Assembly (NCBI RefSeq): GCF_002797855.1
Contig: NZ_PGFB01000004.1
Span: 248,001-312,000, forward strand
Direction of reading: 5' to 3'
DNA: 64,000 bases
DNA from: Compostimonas suwonensis
GTDB taxonomy: Bacteria; Actinomycetota; Actinomycetes; Actinomycetales; Microbacteriaceae
How positions within the stretch are numbered: position 1 is the first letter of the stretch; each line of letters starts with the position of its first letter. This document shows positions 1 to 8,987 of this stretch, piece by piece. The translations under genes were made by a program, and so were the position numbers. Under the pieces are notes generated by a model. That model did not search any database. It saw nothing but the letters and a program-made list of their open reading frames with translations, and was not told where the DNA came from.

Positions 1-462
1 GGGCGGCGCGATCCCGGCCGCCCGGGCGTCTGCGACGATCGTCGCGATGAGCACGCCGATCATGCTCGCCGGCGCGATGGTGTCCTGCGGAGCTATGTAG
101 CCGGGCACGGGCGAGCCGTAGATGAGCGAGAAGCGGTGCGGATGCCGCAGAGCCCACGCCCGGGCGCCGCGCACGATCGCGGCGAGCCGCCCGCGGTAGT
201 CGTCACGGGCGGGGCGGCTCCCGGCCTCCGTCGCCGCGTCGCCGAGCATCCGGTAGCTCTCGATGATGAGGTCGGTCAGGAGGGCGTCGCGGCTCGGGTA
301 GTAGCGGTAGATCGCGGAGCTCACGAGCCCCATCTCGCGGGCGACGGCGCGCAGGGAGAGGCCGGGGGCGCCCACCTCGCCGAGCTGTCGCGCGGCGAGG
401 TCGAGGATCTCGGCTCGGGTCGCCTCGCGGGCGCGCTGCCGGGGCGTCGTCGTGTCTGCCAT
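1..462 (-). CDS. TetR/AcrR-family transcriptional regulator (3' end outside window)
   Basis: This is the N-terminal 154 codons of a TetR-type repressor whose C-terminus lies beyond the left edge. The ATG at 462 opens MADTTTPRQRARE. The helix-turn-helix follows at about residues 30-65, with the family pattern around LRAVAREMGLVSSAIYRYY and then SRDALLTDLI. A ligand/dimer domain begins after residue 70 and includes an ALRHPHRFSLIYG stretch, as in TetR proteins with a WHG-like C-terminal domain. The gene diverges from the epimerase-like gene at 634. The region between them holds two identical palindromes over a good promoter, so I infer that it represses that gene and possibly itself. The effector cannot be read from the sequence. 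Confidence 0.85.
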   Translation of the reverse strand, partial: MADTTTPRQRAREATRAEILDLAARQLGEVGAPGLSLRAVAREMGLVSSAIYRYYPSRDALLTDLIIESYRMLGDAATEAGSRPARDDYRGRLAAIVRGARAWALRHPHRFSLIYGSPVPGYIAPQDTIAPASMIGVLIATIVADARAAGIAPP

Positions 463-514
463 CGTGCCATCGTGCCACAGGAGGAGAGGTTCGAGCGAGC
501 ACCGCTCACTGAAG

Positions 515-527
515 AGAGCACTGCTCT
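515..527. promoter_or_regulatory. Operator palindrome 1, probable TetR site
   Basis: AGAGCACTGCTCT is a perfect 6-bp inverted repeat around one base. It touches the -35 hexamer (527-532) of the rightward promoter. An identical core recurs at 560-572, with 45 bp between centres, about four helical turns. Binding by the adjacent TetR protein is inferred from position. Confidence 0.7.
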
Positions 528-556
528 TGACAGATCGACGGGAAGAGTTCTAGATT
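527..556 (+). promoter_or_regulatory. Sigma70-type promoter of the epimerase-like gene
   Basis: A consensus TTGACA at 527-532 is followed by TAGATT at 551-556 with an 18-bp spacer. Predicted transcription starts near 563, inside the second palindrome, so both operator copies could block initiation. Confidence 0.6.
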
Positions 557-558
557 CA

Positions 559-573
559 GAGAGCACTGCTCTC
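559..573. promoter_or_regulatory. Operator palindrome 2, probable TetR site
   Basis: GAGAGCACTGCTCTC is a perfect 7-bp inverted repeat around one base and shares its core with the copy at 515-527. It covers the predicted transcription start of the rightward gene. Confidence 0.7.
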
Positions 574-633
574 GTTTTCTCGCATCCTCGCCCTCTCGGC
601 ATCACTCGGACCATCCCAGACCTTGGAGATCAC

Positions 634-1551
634 ATGACCCGCCACCTCGTCGTCGGAGCCGGACTCATCGGCCGCCCCGTCGCTGAAACCCTCGTCGCCC
701 GCGGAGACGAGGTCGCGCTCGCCACCCGCAGCGGCACCGCGCTCGACGGGGCGCGCGCACTGACGCTCGACGCGAGCGATCCCGTGGCGTTCGCCGCGGC
801 GGCCACCGGCGCGCAGACGATCTTCCTCTGCACCAACCCGCCCTACCCCGAGTGGGCCAGTCAGTGGCCGCCCGTCTTCTCCGCCGCCATCGAGGCGGCG
901 AAGGCCTCCGGCGCGAGCCTCGTGGTCATGGGCAACCTCTACCCCTACGGCGTGCCGAGCGGCCCCATGACCGAGCACAGCCCCGAGCGCACCACCGAGA
1001 AGAAGGGCCTCATCCGCAAGGCCGGCTGGGACGCCGTCCGCGCCGCGCACGAGCGCGGCGAGATCCGCGCGGTCGAGGTGCGGGCGAGCGACTACTTCGG
1101 CCCGGGCGCGACGGGGACAGCGCACCTCGGCGAGGACTTCTTCGGCGCGCTGCGCGAGTCGAAGACGGCCAGGATCGTGGGCGGCGCCGACATCCTGCAC
1201 AGCTGGAGCTATCTGCCCGACATCGCGGCGACCCTCGTCGCGGCGGCCGACCACGAGGGCGAGTGGGGCCGGGTCTGGCACGTGCCGAGCGGTCAGCCGC
1301 TCACCCGCCGCGAGATCGCCCGCCAGGTCGACGCGGTCTACGGCAGCCACGGCCGCGTGTCGTCGTACCCGCAGTGGATGCTGCGCTCACTCGGCTGGTT
1401 CAGCCCGATGATGCGCGAGATCCACGCCTCGAGCTACCAGTTCGTCACGCCGTTCGTGATCGACTCGGCCGAGACCGAGCGCGAGCTCGGGGTCACGGCG
1501 ACTCCGTGGGACGAGGCCCTTCGCACGACGGCCGAGTCGTATCGGGCCTGA
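634..1551 (+). CDS. NAD(P)-dependent epimerase/dehydratase-like protein (extended SDR)
   Basis: This 305-residue protein has a Rossmann fold with the dinucleotide motif VGAGLIGRPV at about residues 7-16. A Tyr/Lys-containing segment follows (GNLYPYGVPSG, then EKKGLIRKAGWD), as in atypical SDRs of the NAD-dependent epimerase group. The ATG at 634 was chosen because GGAG precedes it by about 5 bases and homology-like sequence starts there; the open frame upstream contains the promoter and operators. No pathway gene lies beside it, so the substrate is unknown. It is probably induced through the divergent TetR regulator, and a detoxification or sugar-nucleotide role is only a guess. It meets the convergent lipoprotein gene after 2 bp. 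Confidence 0.8.
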   Translation: MTRHLVVGAGLIGRPVAETLVARGDEVALATRSGTALDGARALTLDASDPVAFAAAATGAQTIFLCTNPPYPEWASQWPPVFSAAIEAAKASGASLVVMGNLYPYGVPSGPMTEHSPERTTEKKGLIRKAGWDAVRAAHERGEIRAVEVRASDYFGPGATGTAHLGEDFFGALRESKTARIVGGADILHSWSYLPDIAATLVAAADHEGEWGRVWHVPSGQPLTRREIARQVDAVYGSHGRVSSYPQWMLRSLGWFSPMMREIHASSYQFVTPFVIDSAETERELGVTATPWDEALRTTAESYRA

Positions 1552-1553
1552 GC

Positions 1554-2291
1554 TCAGACTCCGAAGTTCGGGTACGGAGCGAAGATCTGCTCGATCGGCT
1601 CGCTCGAGGGATCGGACGTGAGACCAATGGAGTAGCTCAGATCCATGCCGTTCTCCGACCCGATGACCGTCTCCTCGAGACCGATGAAGAGCACCTCGCG
1701 CCCGTCGGCGTCGTAACGCTGCGCCGATGCGGAGGGGAAGCTCTCGACATCCGCCCCCAGATCGCCCACTGCGAAGCCGTCGGTCGTCGAGACGCCGACT
1801 CCCGGAACGGCCTCGGGCTCGGTCGCGCTGACCGAGAAGTCGTACTGCCAGGGCTTCTCCGTCGGCACCTCGGCGTCGAAGAGGCGGAAACCGCCCCAGA
1901 TGTACCTCGTGATCGGAGGCGTCTCCATTCCGGCGGGGATCTCCTCGACCGTCGGCTCGATCCCGAGCTGCGCGGTGACCGCGTCGATCGCCGATGCCGC
2001 GGGATCGAAATATCCGAAGGACGCGAGAGCCGCACCCTCCTCGTCGACGATCGAGAACGAGGTTGCGCCGATGACGATCCCGGCCGCCCGGCTCACCGCC
2101 GGATCGGCGCTCGGCGTGGAGGATGTCGCGGGATCCGCGCTCGGCGTGGACGTCGCGGCATCCGCGCTGGGCGACGGCGTGGGCTGCACGGGTGCTCCGT
2201 CGACGCAACCGCTTACGGCCACGGCCACGGCCGCGGCGATGACCGCCGCCATCAACATCTTGGTTGCCCGCACGACTTCCCCGTCTCTCAT
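1554..2291 (-). CDS. Putative lipoprotein of unknown function
   Basis: The protein (245 residues from ATG 2291) has a hydrophobic N-terminal segment ending in AVSGC, a lipobox with the modified Cys at residue 29. A Pro/Ser/Thr/Ala-rich linker with repeated PSADPA-type units follows (about residues 35-65), then a globular domain. A GTG six codons downstream, preceded by GGGGAAG, is an equally good start and would give a more typical signal length. I do not recognise the globular domain. The product is probably tethered to the outer face of the membrane. An A/T-rich stretch upstream (about 2300-2345) may hold its promoter. There is no functional link to its neighbours. Confidence 0.7.
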   Translation of the reverse strand: MRDGEVVRATKMLMAAVIAAAVAVAVSGCVDGAPVQPTPSPSADAATSTPSADPATSSTPSADPAVSRAAGIVIGATSFSIVDEEGAALASFGYFDPAASAIDAVTAQLGIEPTVEEIPAGMETPPITRYIWGGFRLFDAEVPTEKPWQYDFSVSATEPEAVPGVGVSTTDGFAVGDLGADVESFPSASAQRYDADGREVLFIGLEETVIGSENGMDLSYSIGLTSDPSSEPIEQIFAPYPNFGV

Positions 2292-2381
2292 GTCAGACCT
2301 CGAACTCAGTCAGTCTATGAAAAAACTGTGGCGCACTGTTCTTTGCGTCACAACGATCGCATAACGCGGATTCCCGGAAGA

Positions 2382-3473
2382 TCACCCTCCGATGAGCTGC
2401 CCGGCGGTCGCCCTCGCCCAGGCCTCCGCCTCGGCGAGGGACTCGCGGCTGAGGAGGCCGGAGGCCGCGTGCGCGTCGACGACCCGCTCGACCGTGTCGA
2501 GGATGCCGAGGTAGCCGATCCGGCCCGCGTGGAAGGCCAGAACGGCCTCCTCGTTGGCCGCGTTGAAGACCGCGGGATAGCTGCCGCCCTCGACGCCGAC
2601 CCGCTTGGCGAGCGCGACGGCCGGGAAGGCGGCCTCGTCGAGCGGCTCGAAGGTCCAGGATGACGCGACCGTCCAGTCCAGCGGCACTCCGACGCCTGCG
2701 ACCCGCCGCGGCCAGTCGAGGCCGAGGGAGATGGGCAGCCGCATGTCGGGCGGCGAGGCCTGGGCGATGGTGGAGCCATCCTGGAACTCGACCATCGAGT
2801 GCACGATCGACTGCGGGTGCACCGTCACGTCGATGTCGTCGTAGGGCACCCCGAAGAGCAGGTGCGCCTCGATGACCTCGAGCCCCTTGTTGACGAGGGT
2901 CGAGGAGTTCGTGGTGACGACGAGGCCCATGTCCCAGGTGGGGTGGGCGAGCGCCTCTCGCGGAGTCACGTCGCGCAACGACTCTCGTGTGCGGCCGCGG
3001 AACGGTCCGCCGGATGCCGTGAGCACGAGCCGGCGCACCTCTCCCGCCTCGCCCGAGCGCAGGGCCTGCGCGATCGCGGAATGCTCTGAGTCGACGGGCA
3101 CGATCTGGCCGGGAGCCGCGATGCCGGTCACGAGCTCGCCGCCCACGATGAGCGACTCCTTGTTGGCGAGCGCGAGGGTGCGCCCCTCTTCGAGCGCGGC
3201 GAGTGTCGGGCCGAGGCCCACGGAGCCCGTGATGCCGTTGAGCACGACGTCGGCGTCGACGTCGCGTACGAGCTGCTCGGCCCCGGCGGCGCCGAGCGCT
3301 GTGTGCTCGACCGAGAACTCGCGGGCCTGCTCGGCGAGCAGCGCGCGGTTGGAGCCGGCCGCGAGCCCCACCACCTCGAAGCGGTCGCGGTTCGCGCCGA
3401 TCACCTCGAGCGCCTGGGTTCCGATCGAGCCGGTACTTCCGAGAATCACAACACGTCGCACGGTGACCATCAT
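2382..3473 (-). CDS. dxr: 1-deoxy-D-xylulose 5-phosphate reductoisomerase
   Basis: Dxr converts 1-deoxy-D-xylulose 5-phosphate to 2-C-methyl-D-erythritol 4-phosphate with NADPH and a divalent metal, the committed step of the MEP isoprenoid pathway. The protein shows the NADPH motif GSTGSIG near the N-terminus, the metal-binding segment VDSEHSAI, the SGGPFRG loop and the conserved [13 protein letters not shown] region. It has 363 residues from the ATG at 3473; an ATG one codon later is equally possible, and neither has a clear Shine-Dalgarno site. The longer reading frame upstream adds 30 Arg/Ser-rich residues with no family match. It stands alone on the minus strand and diverges from the Pls-like synthetase gene. 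Confidence 0.95.
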   Translation of the reverse strand: MMVTVRRVVILGSTGSIGTQALEVIGANRDRFEVVGLAAGSNRALLAEQAREFSVEHTALGAAGAEQLVRDVDADVVLNGITGSVGLGPTLAALEEGRTLALANKESLIVGGELVTGIAAPGQIVPVDSEHSAIAQALRSGEAGEVRRLVLTASGGPFRGRTRESLRDVTPREALAHPTWDMGLVVTTNSSTLVNKGLEVIEAHLLFGVPYDDIDVTVHPQSIVHSMVEFQDGSTIAQASPPDMRLPISLGLDWPRRVAGVGVPLDWTVASSWTFEPLDEAAFPAVALAKRVGVEGGSYPAVFNAANEEAVLAFHAGRIGYLGILDTVERVVDAHAASGLLSRESLAEAEAWARATAGQLIGG

Positions 3474-3651
3474 CCGGCACCGCGACGCGACCCGCCAAGA
3501 ACGGGCCTCTCGCGACGAGCCCGCGCGGCGGATCCGCGCGGAGGAAACTAGTGTGTTGTTCACCGCTCGTCCACATTTCCGCTCTAGGGTCTCTGCTCGG
3601 GCAGCCGTTCACTCGAGCCTGTCCCGAGCACGACGATCGAGGGGACTGGCA

Positions 3652-6600
3652 GTGACCGACGGCGAGACCACACCGCCCCCGGGGCTCCTACTCGCGGGCG
3701 AACGCGCCGCAACGCCGCGCACTCTCCTCGAGATCCTGCGCGAGACGGCCCGCGAGAACCCCGAGTCCCCCGCCCTCGCCGACACGGCGGGCGACCTCAG
3801 CTACCGGGAGCTCCTGCGCGCCGTCAACACGGCGGCCGCCCGGCTGAGCCTCGCCGGGGTGCGTCGCGGCGACCGTGTCGGTGTGCGCATCCCCTCGGGC
3901 AGTCGCACGCTCTACGTCTCCATCCTCGCGATCCTCGCGGCAGGCGCGAGCTACGTGCCCGTCGACGCCGACGATCCCGAGGAGCGCGCCGAGCTCGTCT
4001 TCGGCGAGGCCCGGGTCGTGGGGGTCGTGGGCGCCGACGGCGTGCTCGTGCCCCGCGAGGGCAGCATCGGCGGCGACGGTGACGGGCCGGATGCCGCGGG
4101 CCTCGCCGATCGCGAACCGCCCACCACCGGCATCCCCACCATCGGCTCGCCCACCGGCACCATCCCGGCCGTCGGCAACCCCGAGCCGCACGACGACGCC
4201 TGGATCATCTTCACCTCCGGCTCGACGGGAACCCCCAAGGGCGTCGCCGTCACCCACCGCTCGGCCGCGGCCTTCGTCGATGCCGAGGCCCGCATCTTCC
4301 TGCAGGACGACCCGATCGGCCCCGGCGACCGGGTGCTCGCGGGGCTCTCGGTCGCCTTCGACGCCTCCTGCGAGGAGATGTGGCTCGCCTGGCGCAACGG
4401 GGCCTGCCTCGTGCCCGCGCCGCGCTCGCTCGTGCGCTCGGGCGTCGACCTCGGCCCCTGGCTCATCGCGCACGGCATCACGGTCGTCTCGACCGTCCCG
4501 ACCCTCGCGGCGCTCTGGCCGCCGGAGTCGCTCGAGCTCGTGCGCCTGCTCATCTTCGGCGGCGAGGCCTGCCCGCCCGAGCTCGCCGAGCGTCTCGCGG
4601 TCGACGGCCGCGAGGTCTGGAACACCTACGGCCCCACCGAGGCGACCGTCGTGGCCTGCGCGGCACGCCTCACGGGCGAGTCGCCCGTGCGCATCGGCCT
4701 GCCGCTCGACGGCTGGGATCTGGCTGTCGTCGACGAGAACGAGCAGCCGGTGACGGCCGAGGGCGCCGTCGGCCAGCTCGTGATCGGCGGTGTGGGCCTC
4801 GCCCGCTACCTCGACTCGGCCAAGGACGCCGAGAAGTACGCGCCCATGCCCACACTCGGCTGGAAGCGCGCCTACCGCAGCGGCGACCTCGTGCGTTTCG
4901 AGAGCGCCGGCCTCGTCTTCCAGGGCCGCGCAGACGACCAGATCAAGCTCGGCGGCCGGCGCATCGAACTCGGCGAGATCGACGCGGCGCTGCAGGCCCT
5001 TCCCGGGGTCGCGGGCGCCGCCGCGGTCGTGCAGACCACCGCGGCGGGCAACCAGATCCTCGTCGGCTACCTCGCCCCGAGCGATCTGACCGCCGACTTC
5101 GACACGGATGCCGCGGTGCGGCGCCTGCGCGAGGAGCTGCCCGCCGCTCTCATTCCCCTCCTCGCCGTCGTCGACTCCCTGCCCACGCGCACCTCGGGCA
5201 AGGTGGATCGCGCGGCGCTCCCCTGGCCGCTCACCTCGGCCTCGGGCCCCGCTGCCGCCGACGGCGAGCTGGGCCTGACCGAGACCGGCGTCTGGCTCGC
5301 CGAGCGCTGGACGGCGATCCTCGGCAGCGCGGTCTCCGGCCCCGACGACGACTTCTTCGCGCACGGCGGGGGCAGCCTCACGGCGGCCCAGCTCGTCTCC
5401 GCGATCCGCGAGCGGTTTCCCGAGACGACCGTCTCCGACATCTACGACCACCCGCGCATCGGCGCGCTCGCGACCGAGCTCGACGCCCGCGCGCCGGTCG
5501 TGGCCCGGGCCGAGCGCACGGTGCTGCCGACCCCGCTCGGCTCGCAGTGGCTGCAGACCCTGCTCGGCATCCCGCTGCAGATCCTCGTGGGCCTGCGCTG
5601 GCTCGTCTACCTCCTGACCGCCAACAACGTGCTCGACTGGTTCGGCGTGCACAGCTGGGCGCCCACGGTGTCGTGGTGGTGGATCCTCGCCGGCTTCGTC
5701 GTGCTCATCTCCCCTGTGGGGCGCATGGCGATCTCGGTCGGCGCGGCGCGGCTGCTGCTGCGCGGCCTGCAGCCGGGCGACTACCCGCGCGGCGGCTCGG
5801 TGCACCTGCGGATCTGGCTCGCCGAGCAGGTCGCCCTGCTCGTGGGCGCCGCCAACCTCGCCGGCGCCCCGTGGATCAGCTACTACGCCCGCGCACTCGG
5901 GGCGAAGATCGGCCCCGGCGTCGACCTGCACAGCCTCCCGCCCATCACGGGCATGATGAAGCTCGGCGCCTACGCGGCGATCGAGCCCGAGGTCGACCTC
6001 TCCGGCTACTGGCTCGACGGCGACGTGCTGCGCGTGGGAACCGTGCAGGTGGGCGCCGAGTCGACCGTCGGATCGCGGAGCACCCTGCTGCCGGGCAGCA
6101 GGATCGGGCGCAAAGCCCAGATCGCGCCCGGCTCCGCCGTGCACGGGCGGGTTCCGGCCGGCGAGCTGTGGGCGGGCTCGCCCGCCGAGCGCATCGGCAA
6201 GGCGCGTCCCGGCTGGCCCGACTACCGCCCGGCCCGCAACACCCGCTGGCTCGTCGCCTTCGGCGTCGGCTCCGCCGCGCTCTCCGGCCTGCCGGTGCTC
6301 TCGGTCGCGCTCGCCGCCCTTCTCGTGGGCTCCGCGGTCGTCGGCTCGCCGACGCTTGGCGAGGCCACCCTGCGGGCGCTCGGCATGCTGCCCCTCGCGA
6401 CCCTCGCGGCAGGTGCGCTCTTCGCCCTGCTCACGGTGATCGCGGTGCGACTGCTCGGCATCGGCATCCGCCCCGGCCACCACCCCGTGCGCAGCCGGGT
6501 CGGCTGGCAGGTCTGGGCCACCGAGCGACTGCTCGACACCGCCAGGACCGCGCTCTTCCCCCTCTACGCGAGCCTCGTGACCCCGTTCTGGCTGCGGCTG

Positions 6601-7629
6601 CTCGGCGCGAAGGTGGGCACGAACGTCGAGGCCTCGACAGTGCTGCTCGTGCCCGCCATGACGACGATCGGCGACGGCGCGTTCCTCGCCGACGACACCA
6701 TGGTCGCCTCCTACGAGCTCGGCGGCGGCTGGCTGCGCATCGACGAGGCGAAGATCGGCAAACGCGCCTTCCTCGGCAACAGCGGCATGACCGGGCCCGG
6801 CCGCACGGTTCCGCGCAACGGCCTCGTCGCCGTGCTCTCGGCGACCCCGCGCAAAGCCAAGTCGGGCTCCTCGTGGCTCGGCAACCCGCCCGTGCGCCTG
6901 CGCCGCGCCGTGACCGAGTTCGACGAGCGTCGCACCTTCCACCCGCCGATCGGCCTGCGCATCGCCCGCGGCCTGTGGGAGCTGTGCCGTCTCGTGCCCG
7001 TCGTGATCTCCGTCGCGATCGGCCTCTCCGTGCTCGTGGCGCTCGAGTGGCTCGTCGGCGAGATCGGCATCGAGTGGGCGATCGTGCTCTCCGGCGTCGT
7101 GCTGCTGGCGGCCGGAGCCGTCTCGGCAGCGGTCACGACGGTCGCCAAGTGGGCGCTCGTCGGCCGGATCGCCGCGCGCGAGCATCCGCTCTGGTCGTCG
7201 TTCGTCTGGCGCAACGAGGTCGCCGACACCTTCGTCGAGATGGTCGCGGCGCCCTGGTTCGCCCGCGCGGCGACGGGCACGCCCGCGCTCGCCTGGTGGC
7301 TGCGCTCGCTCGGGGCGCGCCTGGGCCGCGGCGTCTGGTGCGAGACCTACTGGCTGCCCGAGGCCGACCTCGTGACGATCGGGGCGGGCTCGACCGTCAA
7401 CCGCGGCTGCGTCGTGCAGACCCACCTCTTCCACGACCGGGTCATGAGCCTGGATGCCGTGACCCTCGAACCGGGATCGACGCTCGGCCCGCACAGCGTG
7501 ATCCTGCCCGCGGCGAGCATCGGCGAGCGTGCGAGCGTCGGGCCGGCATCCCTCGTCATGCGCGGCGAGCGCGTGCCCGACGGAAGCCTGTGGGCGGGCA
7601 ATCCCATCGAGCCGTGGAATACTGCCTGA
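3652..7629 (+). CDS. Pls/PosA-family single-module nonribosomal peptide synthetase (putative poly-lysine or related homopolymer synthetase)
   Basis: At 1325 residues this membrane synthetase matches the size and layout of epsilon-poly-L-lysine synthetase. The adenylation domain (about 25-520) has the motifs FTSGSTGTPKG (from 187), FDAS (236-239), NTYGPTE (324-330), YRSGDL, GRADDQIKLGGRRIELGEID and TSGKVDR with Lys517. A thiolation domain follows with DDFFAHGGGSL and carrier Ser575. Six predicted TM helices in three pairs then alternate with three hexapeptide-rich, C-type domains. Manual alignment to GrsA gives the pocket code D237 A238 E241 S280 I301 G303 T325 V333 V334 K517, close to the lysine code DAESIGSVCK as I recall it, so a basic diamino acid is the likely substrate. 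The GTG at 3652 is preceded by GAGGGG. An M1 peptidase starts 3 bp downstream, and a PPTase that could charge Ser575 is close by. Polymer identity is inferred. Confidence 0.85.
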   Translation: MTDGETTPPPGLLLAGERAATPRTLLEILRETARENPESPALADTAGDLSYRELLRAVNTAAARLSLAGVRRGDRVGVRIPSGSRTLYVSILAILAAGASYVPVDADDPEERAELVFGEARVVGVVGADGVLVPREGSIGGDGDGPDAAGLADREPPTTGIPTIGSPTGTIPAVGNPEPHDDAWIIFTSGSTGTPKGVAVTHRSAAAFVDAEARIFLQDDPIGPGDRVLAGLSVAFDASCEEMWLAWRNGACLVPAPRSLVRSGVDLGPWLIAHGITVVSTVPTLAALWPPESLELVRLLIFGGEACPPELAERLAVDGREVWNTYGPTEATVVACAARLTGESPVRIGLPLDGWDLAVVDENEQPVTAEGAVGQLVIGGVGLARYLDSAKDAEKYAPMPTLGWKRAYRSGDLVRFESAGLVFQGRADDQIKLGGRRIELGEIDAALQALPGVAGAAAVVQTTAAGNQILVGYLAPSDLTADFDTDAAVRRLREELPAALIPLLAVVDSLPTRTSGKVDRAALPWPLTSASGPAAADGELGLTETGVWLAERWTAILGSAVSGPDDDFFAHGGGSLTAAQLVSAIRERFPETTVSDIYDHPRIGALATELDARAPVVARAERTVLPTPLGSQWLQTLLGIPLQILVGLRWLVYLLTANNVLDWFGVHSWAPTVSWWWILAGFVVLISPVGRMAISVGAARLLLRGLQPGDYPRGGSVHLRIWLAEQVALLVGAANLAGAPWISYYARALGAKIGPGVDLHSLPPITGMMKLGAYAAIEPEVDLSGYWLDGDVLRVGTVQVGAESTVGSRSTLLPGSRIGRKAQIAPGSAVHGRVPAGELWAGSPAERIGKARPGWPDYRPARNTRWLVAFGVGSAALSGLPVLSVALAALLVGSAVVGSPTLGEATLRALGMLPLATLAAGALFALLTVIAVRLLGIGIRPGHHPVRSRVGWQVWATERLLDTARTALFPLYASLVTPFWLRLLGAKVGTNVEASTVLLVPAMTTIGDGAFLADDTMVASYELGGGWLRIDEAKIGKRAFLGNSGMTGPGRTVPRNGLVAVLSATPRKAKSGSSWLGNPPVRLRRAVTEFDERRTFHPPIGLRIARGLWELCRLVPVVISVAIGLSVLVALEWLVGEIGIEWAIVLSGVVLLAAGAVSAAVTTVAKWALVGRIAAREHPLWSSFVWRNEVADTFVEMVAAPWFARAATGTPALAWWLRSLGARLGRGVWCETYWLPEADLVTIGAGSTVNRGCVVQTHLFHDRVMSLDAVTLEPGSTLGPHSVILPAASIGERASVGPASLVMRGERVPDGSLWAGNPIEPWNTA

Positions 7630-7632
7630 GTC

Positions 7633-8970
7633 ATGTCTCTCATCCAGCAACCGGCCGGGATCGGCGCCCCGTCGGCGGGCGACCCGTATCTGCCGACGAG
7701 CGGCAACGCGGGTTACACGGTCGACCGCTACGACCTCGTGCTCGATTATCGCGTCGCGAGCAACAGGCTCAGCGGCCGTGCGACCATCACGGCGCGCGCG
7801 ACGACCCGGCTGACCCGGTTCAGCCTCGACCTCGCCGGGCTCTCGGCCGACAAGGTGACCGTCGACGGCGGCCGCACGGCGAAGGTCGCCCAGGCGGCCG
7901 GCAAGCTCACCATCACCCCCTCCGCCGCGATCGCCGAGGGCGCGACCTTCACGGTGGTCGTGCGCTACTCGGGGGCGCCCCGCCCCCTCAACAGCCGCTG
8001 GGGCGAGGTCGGCTGGGAGGAGCTCACCGACGGGGTGATCGTCGCCGGCCAGCCGTGCGGCGCGCCGTCGTGGTTCCCCTGCGACGACCACCCGAGCGAC
8101 AAGGCGACGTACCGCATCGAGGTCAGCTGCGAGTCGGTCTATCGCGTCGTCTGCAACGGCGAGCTCACGAGCCGCACCGTGCGGGCGAGCCGCACCACCT
8201 GGGTGTTCGAGACCCCCGAGCCCGTCGCGAGCTACCTCGCGACCGTGCAGATCGGCCGCTACGACGACGAGCTGAACGGCCCGGGGCCCGTTCCGAACCG
8301 CGTGTACCTGCCCAACGACCTGCGCGAGTCGGCCCAGGTCGACTTCTCACGCCAGCACGAGATGATCGGCGTCTTCGAGAGGCTCTTCGGCCCGTACCCC
8401 TTCGGCGGCTACACCGCCGTCGTCACCGACGACGAGCTGGAGATCCCGCTCGAGGCGCACGGCATGGCGATCTTCGGGCGCAACCACGTCGACGGCGAGC
8501 ACGGCTCCGATCGGCTCATCGCCCACGAGCTCTCGCACCAGTGGTTCGGCAACAGCCTCACGGTCGCCTCCTGGCAGCACATCTGGCTGCACGAGGGCTT
8601 CGCCTGCTACGCAGAGTGGCTGTGGTCCGAGAACTCGGGCGGCCCCACCGCCCAGCAGCGCGCGAAGACCTCCTGGAACCGTCTGCGCGGCCTGCCCCAG
8701 GACTTCGTGCTCAGCGATCCGGGCCCGGATCTCATGTTCGACGACAGGCTCTACAAGCGCGGCGCCCTCGCACTGCACGCCGTACGCTGCACGCTCGGCG
8801 ACGAGGTCTTCTTCACGATGCTGAGGGAATGGACCGCCGCCAACCGCTTCGGCAACGTCACGACCGCGGCCTTCGTCGACCACGTCACGCGCTATGCCCC
8901 CGAGGAGCGCGTGCGGCGTCTGCTCGCGGCCTGGCTCGATTTCCCCGCGCTGCCGACCCTGCCGCGCTGA
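7633..8970 (+). CDS. M1-family (gluzincin) zinc aminopeptidase
   Basis: This 445-residue peptidase has an N-terminal beta domain of the aminopeptidase N type, a GAMEN-like segment (EAHGMAIFG) and the catalytic HEXXH motif HELSH at 298-302 (general base Glu299). The third zinc ligand is Glu321 in WLHEGFA, exactly 19 residues after His302, the M1 HEXXH-X18-E spacing. It lacks the long C-terminal helical domain of full-size aminopeptidase N, as do many short bacterial M1 enzymes. No signal peptide is seen, so it is probably cytosolic. It starts 3 bp after the Pls-like synthetase stop and is almost certainly cotranslated. A role in trimming or degrading the polymer or its precursor is an attractive inference, since polymer producers encode dedicated degrading peptidases. 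Confidence 0.92.
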   Translation: MSLIQQPAGIGAPSAGDPYLPTSGNAGYTVDRYDLVLDYRVASNRLSGRATITARATTRLTRFSLDLAGLSADKVTVDGGRTAKVAQAAGKLTITPSAAIAEGATFTVVVRYSGAPRPLNSRWGEVGWEELTDGVIVAGQPCGAPSWFPCDDHPSDKATYRIEVSCESVYRVVCNGELTSRTVRASRTTWVFETPEPVASYLATVQIGRYDDELNGPGPVPNRVYLPNDLRESAQVDFSRQHEMIGVFERLFGPYPFGGYTAVVTDDELEIPLEAHGMAIFGRNHVDGEHGSDRLIAHELSHQWFGNSLTVASWQHIWLHEGFACYAEWLWSENSGGPTAQQRAKTSWNRLRGLPQDFVLSDPGPDLMFDDRLYKRGALALHAVRCTLGDEVFFTMLREWTAANRFGNVTTAAFVDHVTRYAPEERVRRLLAAWLDFPALPTLPR

Positions 8971-8987
8971 GCGGGGGCGCCCCGGGG

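Noticed and set aside
136-633. N-terminal extension of the epimerase-like gene
   Set aside because: It crosses the TetR gene, two operators and the promoter; the ATG at 634 has a ribosome site and begins the Rossmann fold.
3688-8091. A 1467-codon open frame on the minus strand
   Set aside because: Arg/Ala/Gly-rich translation with no motif, fully antisense to the Pls-like synthetase. GC-rich DNA gives long shadow frames; the plus strand carries all catalytic motifs.
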